Part shown: piece after piece, positions 1 to 6,815 of the stretch
Numbering within the stretch: position 1 is the first letter of the stretch
How the letters are laid out: every line of letters starts with the position of its first letter
Source: Pseudomonadota bacterium
Lineage (GTDB): Bacteria > Pseudomonadota > Alphaproteobacteria > Rhizobiales > Rhizobiaceae
Direction: 5' to 3'
DNA length: 13,247 nucleotides
Assembly (NCBI GenBank): GCA_023428515.1
Contig: JAEYXI010000669.1
Span: 1 to 13,247 of the forward strand
The notes under the pieces: model-generated
Databases searched by the model: none
What the model saw: the letters and a program-made list of their open reading frames with translations, nothing else
Told to the model about the DNA's origin: nothing
Position numbers and translations under genes: made by a program

Positions 1-72
1 CCAATGGGGGGGTCGGGGACAGCCCGTCGTCTTGCGCAAAAACTCGCGTCCAAGACAAAGGTTCCATCGGTT

Positions 73-107
73 GCGAAAAAAATCTGGCGACGTCAGATTT
101 TTTTCGC
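73..107 (-). terminator. Hairpin terminator at the end of the tusA-like gene, probably bidirectional
   Basis: A perfect inverted repeat has 14-bp arms (GCGAAAAAAATCTG at 73-86 and its complement at 94-107) and a 7-nt loop. A run of seven A in one arm and seven T in the other gives a U-tract on either strand, so it could stop transcription both ways. The right arm encodes the last residues of the minus-strand tusA-like gene, and its stop codon (93-95) lies at the loop edge. Bases 1-72 outside it show no gene I can support. The structure is certain; terminator function is inferred from position and the U-tract. Confidence 0.75.
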
Positions 108-335
108 TGGGCCGCGTTCGACAAGGAAACGCAGGCCATCGCGACTGCTTTCGCGCTCGATCAGCCTGTGGCCCTCTTCCGAGCAAAAAGCTGGAATATC
201 GATCGCGGCGAGTGGATCGGTGGTTTCCAGCCAAAGCCTGCTGCCCGGGACCATTCCCGCAAGCCGTTTCTTCGCCCGCAGCACGGGCAAAGGGCATTTC
301 AACCCCTTCAGGTCGTAGACGTTAGGTTCAGCCAC
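93..335 (-). CDS. TusA-family sulfurtransferase (sulfur carrier protein)
   Basis: A small cytoplasmic sulfur carrier of about 80 residues. Near the N-terminus it has YDLKGLKCPLPVL, the TusA/SirA signature with the CPxP motif; Cys14 in this numbering is the residue that carries persulfide sulfur in characterised relatives. The middle segment (LWLETTDPLAAIDIPAF) and the ending LVERG fit the family's two-layer fold. I place the start at a GTG (333-335, giving MAEPNVYDLKG), the usual family length. The frame is open to another GTG at 369-371, but that one sits inside a repeat-like hairpin. Neither has a clear Shine-Dalgarno. The gene follows the L,D-transpeptidase on the same strand with a 65-bp gap and ends in the terminator at 73-107. 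TusA paralogues serve tRNA thiolation, molybdoenzyme maturation or sulfur oxidation; nothing here identifies the partner, so I give no symbol. Confidence 0.85.
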   Translation of the reverse strand: MAEPNVYDLKGLKCPLPVLRAKKRLAGMVPGSRLWLETTDPLAAIDIPAFCSEEGHRLIERESSRDGLRFLVERGPAKKI

Positions 336-349
336 GAGAGCGCCGGGAG

Positions 350-382
350 AAAGTGGAACTCGGTTTTCCACGGAAAATGATC
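350..382. repeat. AAAGTGG-type short repeat, copy A, with a small hairpin
   Basis: The core AAAGTGGAACTCGGTTTTCC (350-369) continues into an A-rich stretch ending in GATC. It contains a perfect inverted repeat, GTGGAA (353-358) and TTCCAC (366-371), with a 7-nt loop. The core resembles parts of the elements at 6758-6801 and 7159-7190. It lies between the L,D-transpeptidase stop and the preferred tusA start, and it covers the alternative GTG at 369-371. Assigning it to a Rhizobiales intergenic repeat family is inferred from the three partial matches and from memory. Confidence 0.5.
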
Positions 383-400
383 ACCGGCCGGAGAAACAGA

Positions 401-1687
401 TCAACTGCCGAAGATGTTGGCGATCCGCTTGCGGGCGCTGCTGAGAAGGCCTGGCTTGTCGGAGGAGGGGGCGGCCTCTACGGGCGCTGCTTCCTGCGCG
501 ACGGCGCCTGTCGCGACGACCGGCTGCTCGGCTGCCGCCTTTGCCTCTTCCGCCGCGCGCTTCTTTTCCTCGGCCTTGGCGAGGGCGATCGCCTTCTTCT
601 CGGCTTCTGCCTTGGCCTTCTTGTCCGCTGCCTCATCCAGCGCGGCTTGGCGCTTTCCTGCCGGCGAATCGATGCGGCCCATGCGGGCGGTCTGCGTCAC
701 GCTGCCGTCGGCGTTCATGGACGGCGGCTCGATCGAGATGCGCTCGCCACGGGCCCGCTTCTTGGACCATTCAGAGACGAGGTTGGCTTCCTGTAGCCCG
801 GCGATCGACGGCTTGGGCGGCAGCTTATCGCCTTTCTTGGCGGCCAGCGCGAAGGCCGCGTCATAGTTCTTCTGGTAGGACTGGTAGGCGGTCGTGAGCG
901 TATCCGGCCGGGTCGAGGGGGGGCAAGCAGCGGTCGGGCTGAAAGCCGTCGTTCCCTCGGGAATGCGGTTGAAGACGTAGCGTTTTTCGCAGACGTCGAC
1001 CTTTGGCGGCACCTTGGTGAGCTCGAACTGGTCGTAACCTTCCTTCAGCATCGCCCAGAACTCGAAGTTGGGGTCATTGCGGTAGCGCGCCATGTTGGCG
1101 GCCGTCATGCGGAAGGGGAAGGCCTGGATCTGGAACTCGGTCTGGCCGCCGCGGAAGGCGTCGCGGCCGAAGGCGTAGATTTCCTCGATCTGCTGGTCGG
1201 TCACCGCATAGCAGCCGGAGGACGAGCAGGCGCCGTGCACCATCAGATGCTGGCCAGTGCGGCCGTTGGCGCGGTCATAGGCGTTGGGATAGCCCATGTT
1301 GAAGGCAAGATGATAGCTCGATCTCGGGTTCATCTGCGCGGGACGGACGGTGTAGAAGCCCTCCGGCGCCTGGCGGTCGCCTTCGATGAATTTCGGCCCG
1401 AGCTTGCCCGACCATTTGCAGATGTCGTAGCTCGCGATGATGTCGTAGCGGCCGTTGGTCTTCTGCTTCCAGACCTCGAGCTTGCCCTCTTCCTTGAAGA
1501 TGCGCGCCATGACCGGCGAGGTGCGGGTCATGCCTTTGGATTTCATCGCGGCGAGGATTTTTGGCGAAAGCTGCTTCTCGGCCTTGGCGCCGCCACCGGC
1601 GGTCAGCGCGTCGACGTCCGATCCCGTGCAACCGGCGACGGCAATCGCGGCTGTCAGCAATGCGGCACGGAGCAAATTGGCAATCAT
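401..1687 (-). CDS. YafK-type L,D-transpeptidase (YkuD domain) lipoprotein
   Basis: A 428-residue secreted protein. The N-terminus is a lipoprotein signal peptide with lipobox VAGC, so Cys20 would be lipidated; Thr at +2 predicts outer-membrane sorting. The YkuD catalytic core spans about residues 65-200 and ends in HGACSSSGCYAVTD, with His151 and nucleophile Cys159 in the family's H-(x)n-S-x-G-C pattern. EVWKQ, APEGFYTV and YHLAFNMGYPNAYDR are typical of the YafK/DpaA branch, whose E. coli member cuts peptidoglycan-lipoprotein links; other YkuD enzymes form 3-3 crosslinks. The C-terminal third is extra: an Ala/Lys/Glu-rich, probably helical stretch (about 345-388), a Pro/Ala/Val linker and a basic end (SARKRIANIFGS). 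It starts at ATG 1685-1687 with only a weak GGGGACG upstream. The substrate is inferred; the fold and active site are clear. Confidence 0.88.
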   Translation of the reverse strand: MIANLLRAALLTAAIAVAGCTGSDVDALTAGGGAKAEKQLSPKILAAMKSKGMTRTSPVMARIFKEEGKLEVWKQKTNGRYDIIASYDICKWSGKLGPKFIEGDRQAPEGFYTVRPAQMNPRSSYHLAFNMGYPNAYDRANGRTGQHLMVHGACSSSGCYAVTDQQIEEIYAFGRDAFRGGQTEFQIQAFPFRMTAANMARYRNDPNFEFWAMLKEGYDQFELTKVPPKVDVCEKRYVFNRIPEGTTAFSPTAACPPSTRPDTLTTAYQSYQKNYDAAFALAAKKGDKLPPKPSIAGLQEANLVSEWSKKRARGERISIEPPSMNADGSVTQTARMGRIDSPAGKRQAALDEAADKKAKAEAEKKAIALAKAEEKKRAAEEAKAAAEQPVVATGAVAQEAAPVEAAPSSDKPGLLSSARKRIANIFGS

Positions 1688-1851
1688 TCTGTCTGCGTCG
1701 TCCCCGGCTGCCGGCGCCCTTGCTGGTTCGCGCCGGCCAAATCTGGCAAATCGGCGGGCAGGTTAGGCCGGTTAACCTTGAAAATTGATTACCGCAACCA
1801 TTAACGGCTGTCCCGGACCCAAGCGTAATCCACAGCCAGGCTTCGGCATTT

Positions 1852-1881
1852 TTGTGGCAGAATGCAGCCAAAACGCCACAA
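1852..1881. other. Inverted repeat between accA and the L,D-transpeptidase gene
   Basis: TTGTGGC (1852-1858) is matched by GCCACAA (1875-1881) across a 16-nt spacer, starting 23 bp past the accA stop on the minus strand. The 23-bp centre-to-centre spacing is about two helical turns, which would suit an operator. As RNA it could be a weak hairpin, but no U-tract follows on the minus strand, so it is a poor terminator. The rest of the 216-bp gap (1688-1903) holds an AT-richer stretch (1770-1805) with a GGTTAACC palindrome at 1770-1777, where the transpeptidase promoter may lie. I could not assign boxes. Confidence 0.3.
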
Positions 1882-1903
1882 TTCGAGTTCGTCCGACAGG
1901 TTT

Positions 1904-2854
1904 CTAGAGCGAACGGCCCATCGCCAGGTACTTCTCGCGCCGATGATCACGGAAATCGACGTTCGATTGGGCAAATTCGCCGAGCGTCCGGGCAATCAGG
2001 TCGCCCGTCGCATTGATCACCGCTTCAGGCGCGCGCTGGGCGCCTCCGATCGGCTCGGGAACGATGCCGTCGATGATCTTCAGGTCGAGCAGGTCCTGGG
2101 CCGTGATCTTCATGTTGGTCGCGGCTTCCTTGGAACGTGTCGTATCGCGCCACAGGATCGACGCTGCGCCCTCGGGCGAGATCACCGAATAGACCGAATG
2201 CTCCAGCATGTAGACGCGGTTCGCCGTCGCAATGGCGATCGCCCCGCCCGAACCGCCTTCGCCGATAACGACGGACATGGTCGGTACGGTAAGTGCCAGG
2301 CAGGCGGAGGTGGAACGGGCGATGGCTTCGGCCTGGCCGCGCTCCTCAGCACCGATGCCCGGATAGGCGCCTGCCGTGTCGACCAGTGAGATCATCGGCA
2401 CCTTGAAGCGGTCGGCCAGTTCCATGATGCGCACCGCCTTGCGGTAGCCTTCCGGCCGCACCGAGCCGAAATTGTGCTTCAGCCGGCTCTTGGTGTCGGA
2501 GCCCTTCTCCTGGCCGATCACCGCTACCGGCTCGCCGCGGAAACGCGCGAAGCCGCCGACGATCGCTGCGTCCTCGCCGAATTTCCGGTCGCCGGCGAGC
2601 GGCGTGAAGTCCGAAAACAGCGCTTTCACGTAATCCAGGCAATGCGGACGGTCGGCATGGCGCGCTACCTGGACTTTCTGCCATGGAGTCAAGGACTTGT
2701 AGATTTCGCGCAGGGCGTCCTGGACACGCTTCTCCAACCTTGCGATCTCGTCGGCGACGTCGACCGCCTCTCCGCTTTCGGAAAGCTTCTTCAGCTCCAG
2801 GATCTTTCCTTCGAGATCCTGAACCGGCTTTTCGAAATCGAGGTAATTGTACAT
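1904..2854 (-). CDS. accA: Acetyl-CoA carboxylase carboxyltransferase subunit alpha
   Basis: AccA pairs with AccD to move the carboxyl group from carboxybiotin on AccB to acetyl-CoA, making malonyl-CoA, the committed step of fatty-acid synthesis in the cytoplasm. The 316 residues match the usual length. The start YLDFEKPVQDLEGKI is the family's N-terminal helical segment, followed by LTPWQKVQVARHADRP (about 55-70). The crotonase-like core holds DTAGAYPG (159-166), GEGGSGGAIAI (198-208) and SPEGAASILW (226-235), which form CoA-binding and oxyanion-hole regions in the family. It starts at ATG 2852-2854 with no clear Shine-Dalgarno, common in this group. It lies 88 bp downstream of xerD on the same strand. 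accD is not in the window. Confidence 0.97.
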   Translation of the reverse strand: MYNYLDFEKPVQDLEGKILELKKLSESGEAVDVADEIARLEKRVQDALREIYKSLTPWQKVQVARHADRPHCLDYVKALFSDFTPLAGDRKFGEDAAIVGGFARFRGEPVAVIGQEKGSDTKSRLKHNFGSVRPEGYRKAVRIMELADRFKVPMISLVDTAGAYPGIGAEERGQAEAIARSTSACLALTVPTMSVVIGEGGSGGAIAIATANRVYMLEHSVYSVISPEGAASILWRDTTRSKEAATNMKITAQDLLDLKIIDGIVPEPIGGAQRAPEAVINATGDLIARTLGEFAQSNVDFRDHRREKYLAMGRSL

Positions 2855-2908
2855 TCGTGAGCGAACCGATGCGCCGGAGCAGGAAACGCGCGGAACCTGC
2901 CCAAAAGG

Positions 2909-2920
2909 CGGCCCGGGCCG
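2909..2920 (-). other. GC-only palindrome in the xerD-accA gap, possible weak terminator
   Basis: CGGCCCGGGCCG is a perfect 12-bp palindrome inside the 88-bp gap between the xerD stop and the accA start. On the minus strand it is followed by CCTTTTGG, so a short stem plus a few U residues could pause RNA polymerase after xerD. In a GC-rich genome such a palindrome can arise by chance, and the stem would have to open its centre to form a loop. Nothing else in the gap looks like a clear promoter for accA. Confidence 0.22.
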
Positions 2921-2942
2921 TGAAATATCGCCTCACATAACG

Positions 2943-3863
2943 TCACGGCGTCGGGTCGGCAAGCGGGTGATGGTCGTTCACCAGCCGCACCAGCCTTTCC
3001 TCAAGCACATGCGTGTAGATCTGGGTCGTCGAGATATCGGCATGGCCGAGCAGTTGCTGGACGGCTCTGAGATCGGCGCCGTTCTGCAACAAATGGCTGG
3101 CAAAAGCATGCCTCAGCACGTGCGGCGAGACCTTTGCGGTGGCAATGCCCGCCCGGGCGGCCAGACCCTTGAGTTCGCGGGCGAAAACCTGCCGCGGCAG
3201 ATGGCCGCTCTCGGAGGTAGATGGGAAGAGGTAGGGGCTGTCTTCAAAACGCGGATCGGCGTCTCGCGCGGCGAGCCAGGCGCGCATAGCGTCCCGCGCC
3301 TTGGGCGACAGCGGCACCATGCGTTCCTTGTTGCCCTTGCCGCGCACCATGAAGAAACGCTCATCGCGCAGCGCAACCGTCACCGGCAGGCTGACCAGTT
3401 CCGAAACCCGCAGCCCAGTGGCGTAGAGCACTTCGACGAGCGCATGCATGCGCCTGGCCGCGACCGGGTCGGTATCCTCGCTGCTTTCCGCTTCCAAGGC
3501 CGCCCGGTCGAGCAACCGCCCGGTCTCGGCCTCTGCCATGGTTTTCGGCAGGGCGCGGTCCTTGCGCGGACTGTCCAACACGCCCGTCGGGTCGTCGGGG
3601 CGCAGGTTCTCGGCGTAGAGGAACTTGAAGAACTGCCTCAGCGTCGAAAGTTTTCGCGCTTGCGAGGACGCCGCAAACCCGCGAGATGCGATGCCGCCGA
3701 GATAGCCGCGTATGTCGGCACTCGACGCATCAGCCAGCCCGCCCTTGATCGTAGCGGATGCGTCCTCCAGGTCCCGGCGATAGCTCGCCAGCGTGTTGTC
3801 GGCGGCGCCGCGCTCGACGCTCATCATCTCGAGGAAAGCTTCGATGCGCGCCGCGCTGTTCAT
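2943..3863 (-). CDS. xerD: Site-specific tyrosine recombinase XerD
   Basis: XerD works with XerC at dif to resolve chromosome dimers before cell division. The 306 residues fit the family's roughly 300. An N-terminal SAM-like DNA-binding domain (about 1-90, with ASYRRDLED and [13 protein letters not shown]) precedes the catalytic domain. All expected residues are present: Arg152 (ATGLRVSEL), Lys176 ([12 protein letters not shown]), His248 and Arg251 ([12 protein letters not shown]), His274 ([13 protein letters not shown]) and nucleophile Tyr283. I start it at ATG 3861-3863 because family homology begins there ([20 protein letters not shown]); the frame is open 56 codons further up, but that extension does not look like Xer and overlaps the small gene in another frame. 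The start overlaps the stop of the 50-residue membrane protein, suggesting coupled translation. XerD rather than XerC rests on the accA/aroK neighbourhood and motif detail. Confidence 0.93.
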   Translation of the reverse strand: MNSAARIEAFLEMMSVERGAADNTLASYRRDLEDASATIKGGLADASSADIRGYLGGIASRGFAASSQARKLSTLRQFFKFLYAENLRPDDPTGVLDSPRKDRALPKTMAEAETGRLLDRAALEAESSEDTDPVAARRMHALVEVLYATGLRVSELVSLPVTVALRDERFFMVRGKGNKERMVPLSPKARDAMRAWLAARDADPRFEDSPYLFPSTSESGHLPRQVFARELKGLAARAGIATAKVSPHVLRHAFASHLLQNGADLRAVQQLLGHADISTTQIYTHVLEERLVRLVNDHHPLADPTP

Positions 3864-4012
3864 TTGTTCTGTGGATTGATCCTCTCGGACGGTATGCGTT
3901 CGCTCATCTCGCCCTTGTTCGGCTCCACGAGGATGACCAGCGCCAGCATGGCGCCATAACCGAGTGCCGCCAGAATGCAGAGAGTGATCACAAACCTGAA
4001 TAGCGTCGGCAT
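3860..4012 (-). CDS. Small single-pass membrane protein upstream of xerD
   Basis: A 50-residue protein starting at ATG 4010-4012. Residues about 4-29 ([20 protein letters not shown] and following) form one hydrophobic helix. The short polar tail includes [13 protein letters not shown], and the IPxERxNP pattern is one I recall from small hypothetical proteins at this place in other Rhizobiales. Its TGA overlaps the xerD ATG as ATGA, so the two are probably co-translated. The frame is open upstream to a TTG (4073-4075), but the added 21 residues look random. A candidate promoter lies at 4052-4080. I do not know its function; topology and conserved position are all I can support. Confidence 0.68.
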   Translation of the reverse strand: MPTLFRFVITLCILAALGYGAMLALVILVEPNKGEMSERIPSERINPQNK

Positions 4013-4040
4013 TGAATCCCGACTCGCCCACACCTGTTTT

Positions 4041-4062
4041 CGTCCCGCGCCCTTATGGGACG
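4041..4062. promoter_or_regulatory. Inverted repeat in the xerD/aroK divergent region, possible operator
   Basis: CGTCCC (4041-4046) and GGGACG (4057-4062) are perfect complements separated by 10 nt in the 126-bp gap between the divergent small membrane-protein gene and aroK. The repeat covers the -10 element of the candidate minus-strand promoter, so a dimeric regulator or an RNA hairpin could act here. No known operator is matched. Confidence 0.25.
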
Positions 4063-4080
4063 CGAATTCGGTCAAGACAA
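4052..4080 (-). promoter_or_regulatory. Candidate sigma-70-type promoter for the small membrane protein and xerD
   Basis: Read on the minus strand, TTGTCT (4075-4080) and CATAAG (4052-4057) are separated by exactly 17 bp. Transcription would begin near 4045 and leave a leader of about 33 nt before the ATG at 4012. Both boxes are imperfect matches to the alphaproteobacterial consensus, so this is a plausible guess from spacing and position. Confidence 0.28.
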
Positions 4081-4138
4081 GGGCGCACGGCTAATCGTCT
4101 GCTTGACGCCATCAGGCTTTTCATGTCGAAACGCTGCG

Positions 4139-4751
4139 ATGATGGCGACCCCGACACTGGCTGCGGAAAGCACGGCCGACCTGCTTGCCAGGCTAGGCTC
4201 GCGCTCGGTCGTCTTTGTCGGGCTGATGGGCGCCGGCAAGACCGATCGGGCGCAAGGTGGCGACGGTGCTCGGCTTGCCCTTCACCGACAGCGATCACGA
4301 GATCGAGAGCGTGTCGCGGATGACCATTCCCGACCTCTTCGAACGCTATGGCGAAGCCGAATTCCGCTCGTTGGAGCAGCGCGTCATCGTCAGGGTGCTG
4401 GAAAGCGGCCCGCAGATCCTTTCCACGGGGGGCGGCGCGTTCATGAATGCTCAGACCCGGGACGCCATAACATCCTACGGGTTGTCGGTCTGGCTGAAGG
4501 CCGACGTCGATACGCTGCTGGACCGGGTCTCCAAGAAACAGAACCGGCCGCTGCTCAAGAACGCCGACCCGCGCGCGGTGCTCGAAAGGCTGATGGCCGA
4601 GCGCTATCCCGTCTACGCGCTGGCCGACGTCACCGTGCCGACGCGCGACGAGCGCAAGGAAGTTATCGCGGGCGAGGTGATCGAGGCTCTCGGCCGGCAT
4701 CTGGCGAGCATTGCGCCAGTGCAGAAGAGCTTCGGCGGGGCGACACCATGA
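4139..4751 (+). pseudogene. aroK: Shikimate kinase, frameshifted after the Walker A motif
   Basis: AroK phosphorylates shikimate at the 3-hydroxyl with ATP. From ATG 4139 (or 4142) the first frame gives [12 protein letters not shown], an intact Walker A motif, ending at ACC 4241-4243. Homology resumes one frame over at ATC 4245: [21 protein letters not shown], then [14 protein letters not shown] and the lid KKQNRPLL, to TGA 4749-4751. A single G (4244) stands where a full codon such as GCG is expected, so two bases are missing (or one is extra). Repaired, the protein would be about 204 residues, normal for the family, with substrate-binding Asp53, Arg77 and the GGG loop (98-100). Everything else is intact and shows no decay, so a sequencing or assembly error in an essential gene is at least as likely as a true mutation. 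The stop overlaps the aroB start as ATGA. A TTGACG at 4103-4108 has only a poor -10 partner. Confidence 0.88.
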
Positions 4752-5860
4752 GCATCGAGACGGTCGCGGTCCGGCTGGGTGACCGGACCTACGACATTTT
4801 GATCGGCGCCGGCCTCGTTTCCCGCGCCGGCGAGGAGATCGCTAGGCGCTTGCCTGGTGTCAGGACGGCGATCGTCACCGACGCCAACGTCGCCCCGCCC
4901 CATCTCGCGCCCCTCGTCGCCAGCCTAGACGGGAGCGGGATCGCCTCGACGGTCATCACGCTTCCTCCCGGCGAAAAGACGAAAAGCTTCGACGCGCTCC
5001 AGGAGGTGGTGGACGGCATCCTCGCCGCCCGGCTTGAACGTGGCGATGCGGTGATCGCACTCGGCGGCGGTGTCATTGGCGACCTCGCCGGCTTCTCTTC
5101 CGGCATCGTCAGACGCGGCATGCGTTTTGTGCAGATGCCGACCTCGCTGCTGGCGCAGGTCGATTCCTCGGTCGGCGGCAAGACCGGCATCAACAGCAGC
5201 CACGGCAAGAACCTCGTTGGCGTCTTCCACCAGCCTCAACTGGTGCTCGCCGACACCGGAGTGCTCGACACGCTGCCCGAGCGCGAATTCCGCGCGGGCT
5301 ATGCCGAGGTCGCCAAATACGGCCTGATCGACCGGCCCGACTTCTTCGCCTGGCTGGAGGAGAACTGGCGCGAGATTTTCGCGGGTGGCGCGGCGCGCAC
5401 CCGGGCAATTGCTGAATCCTGCCGCGCCAAGGCCGATGTCGTCGCGCGCGACGAATACGAGACCGGCGACCGTGCGCTGCTCAATCTCGGTCATACGTTC
5501 GGCCATGCGCTGGAGGCCGCGACCGGCTACGACAGCGAGCGTCTCGTCCACGGGGAGGGCGTCGCCGTCGGCATGGCGCTGGCACACCGTTTCTCGTCGC
5601 GCCTTAATCTCTGCAGCATGGACGACGCGCTGCGCGTCGAGGCGCATCTCAAGGCGGTCGGCCTGCCTTGGCGCCTGTCCGACATTCCAGGTGGCTTGCC
5701 CGATGCCGATCGTTTGCTCGCCTATATCGCGCAGGATAAGAAGGTTACGCGTGGCGCGCTGACCTTCATCCTGACCCATGGCGTCGGCAAGGCCTTCATC
5801 GCCAAGGATGTGCCGTCCTCCGAGGTGCTGGGCTTTCTGAAAGAGAACCTGCCGGGATGA
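4748..5860 (+). CDS. aroB: 3-dehydroquinate synthase
   Basis: AroB converts DAHP to 3-dehydroquinate using NAD+ and a divalent metal, the second step of the shikimate pathway, in the cytoplasm. The 370 residues are family length. Landmarks are PGEKTKS (74-80), the nucleotide-binding [11 protein letters not shown] (106-116), [20 protein letters not shown] (130-149) and [11 protein letters not shown] (153-163). Metal ligands by family alignment are Glu187 (AEVAKYGLI), His249 ([12 protein letters not shown]) and His269 (HGEGVAVGM). The ATG overlaps the aroK TGA, and its own TGA overlaps the next ATG, so the three genes look translationally coupled. Because of the aroK frameshift, the frame of aroB is open all the way back to 4055. 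I reject that long fusion because the bridge is Arg/Gly/Ala-rich, out-of-frame aroK sequence. Confidence 0.97.
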   Translation: MSIETVAVRLGDRTYDILIGAGLVSRAGEEIARRLPGVRTAIVTDANVAPPHLAPLVASLDGSGIASTVITLPPGEKTKSFDALQEVVDGILAARLERGDAVIALGGGVIGDLAGFSSGIVRRGMRFVQMPTSLLAQVDSSVGGKTGINSSHGKNLVGVFHQPQLVLADTGVLDTLPEREFRAGYAEVAKYGLIDRPDFFAWLEENWREIFAGGAARTRAIAESCRAKADVVARDEYETGDRALLNLGHTFGHALEAATGYDSERLVHGEGVAVGMALAHRFSSRLNLCSMDDALRVEAHLKAVGLPWRLSDIPGGLPDADRLLAYIAQDKKVTRGALTFILTHGVGKAFIAKDVPSSEVLGFLKENLPG

Positions 5861-6756
5861 ACGCGCTCGGCTGGATCGTTGCGGGCATTCTTGCTGGCAT
5901 CATCCTCCTGGCTGTGCTCGCCTTTCTTCTCCGTACGCGGCTGCTCGCCGCTTTCGGCTACGTCGTCGTGCGCAGGCGGCCGCAACGTGGCCCGCGCGAG
6001 GAAAAGCCGCGCGCGCCAGCAGCCGAATCCGGCGGCAGTGACGCGGCGACCGGGCAGGGCGGCAGCCGCCTCGCCACGATGGCCGACCTTCAGGAGCTAG
6101 AAGTGTCGGACGTGATGGTTCACCGCACCAATATGCGTTCCTTCAACGCCGACATCCCGCCCGAGGCCTTGGTACGCGAGATATTGCAAAGCCCGCATAC
6201 CCGCATGCCTCTGTGGAAAGGGACAACCGAGAACATCGTTGGCGTGCTTCATGCCAAGGACCTGCTGCGGGCGCTCAACGAAGCCGGGAACGACTTCTCC
6301 AAGATCGAGGTGATGAAGATCGCGAGCAAACCCTGGTTCGTGCCTGACACCACGACCTTGCAGGATCAGCTCAACGCTTTCCTTCGTCGCAAGGCGCATT
6401 TCGCGCTGGTGGTCGATGAGTATGGCGAGGTCGAGGGTCTGGTCACGCTCGAGGACATCATCGAGGAGATCGTCGGCGACATTGCCGATGAGCACGACAT
6501 CGACGTCCAGGGTGTCAAGCAGGAGGCGGACGGATCGGTGGTGGTCGACGGCACCGTTCCCATACGTGATCTAAACCGGGCGCTCGACTGGGCTCTGCCG
6601 GACGACGAGGCCACCACCATCGCCGGGCTCGTCATCCATGAGACTCAGTCCATTCCCGAGGAACGCCAGGCGTTCACTTTCCACGGCAAGCGCTTCGTCG
6701 TCATGAAGCGCGACAAGAACCGCATCGCCCGGATCAGGATCAGGCCGGTGACCTAG
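5857..6756 (+). CDS. CorC/HlyC-family CBS-domain protein without a DUF21 domain
   Basis: A 299-residue protein with one hydrophobic helix (about 5-26), an Arg/Pro/Ala-rich linker (39-75), two CBS domains (about 84-140, starting [13 protein letters not shown]; about 150-205, with [25 protein letters not shown]) and a C-terminal CorC/HlyC transporter-associated domain (about 216-297, ending [13 protein letters not shown]). CBS pairs bind adenine nucleotides, and CNNM/CorC proteins are linked to Mg2+/Co2+ transport. Most Rhizobiales proteins I remember from this place are about 430 residues, with a multi-pass DUF21/CNNM domain in front; here that region is one helix. E. coli CorC and rickettsial TlyC are also about 290-300 residues and lack DUF21, so the form may be natural. 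Its ATG overlaps the aroB stop by 4 bp. The older 'hemolysin' label should not be taken as a toxin function. Confidence 0.85.
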   Translation: MNALGWIVAGILAGIILLAVLAFLLRTRLLAAFGYVVVRRRPQRGPREEKPRAPAAESGGSDAATGQGGSRLATMADLQELEVSDVMVHRTNMRSFNADIPPEALVREILQSPHTRMPLWKGTTENIVGVLHAKDLLRALNEAGNDFSKIEVMKIASKPWFVPDTTTLQDQLNAFLRRKAHFALVVDEYGEVEGLVTLEDIIEEIVGDIADEHDIDVQGVKQEADGSVVVDGTVPIRDLNRALDWALPDDEATTIAGLVIHETQSIPEERQAFTFHGKRFVVMKRDKNRIARIRIRPVT

Positions 6757-6757
6757 A

Positions 6758-6801
6758 GCAATTCCGGGAAAAGTGGGAACCGGGCTTCCGTCCGGAATTG
6801 C
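6758..6801. repeat. Palindromic GCAATTCCGG-type repeat between convergent genes (copy B)
   Basis: GCAATTCCGG (6758-6767) and its exact complement CCGGAATTGC (6792-6801) flank a 24-nt centre containing AAAAGTGGGAACCGGG. The element starts two bases after the corC-like stop codon and ends 14 bp before the bolA stop, so it fills the convergent gap. I recognise the outline as a short intergenic repeat common in Mesorhizobium and relatives. It could fold as a long hairpin in RNA from either side and act as a transcript end or stabiliser, though it lacks a U-tract. Confidence 0.7.
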
Positions 6802-6815
6802 GGCAAATCAGGCCT

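Noticed and set aside
1..72. End of a plus-strand gene converging on the terminator
   Set aside because: All three plus frames are open, with no stop before the hairpin and no recognisable protein; nothing can be supported.
401..1804. Long plus-strand open frames opposite the transpeptidase gene
   Set aside because: They lack family features and have the Arg/Cys/Leu-rich composition of antisense frames in high-GC DNA.
1770..1805. CtrA-type TTAA boxes upstream of the transpeptidase gene
   Set aside because: TTAA elements are present, but the spacing does not match TTAA-N7-TTAA.
2920..2936. CRP/FNR-like GTGA-N9-TCAC in the xerD-accA gap
   Set aside because: The spacer is longer than the N6 of CRP-type sites, and short half-sites like this occur by chance.
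3864..4031. A 56-residue N-terminal extension of XerD
   Set aside because: The extra residues show no Xer similarity and overlap the small membrane-protein frame; the ATG at 3861-3863 fits family length and forms an ATGA junction.
4055..5860. A 601-residue AroK-AroB fusion protein
   Set aside because: Between 4245 and 4747 this frame is Arg/Gly/Ala-rich out-of-frame translation, while the shikimate kinase motifs lie in the other frame; it is produced by the frameshift.
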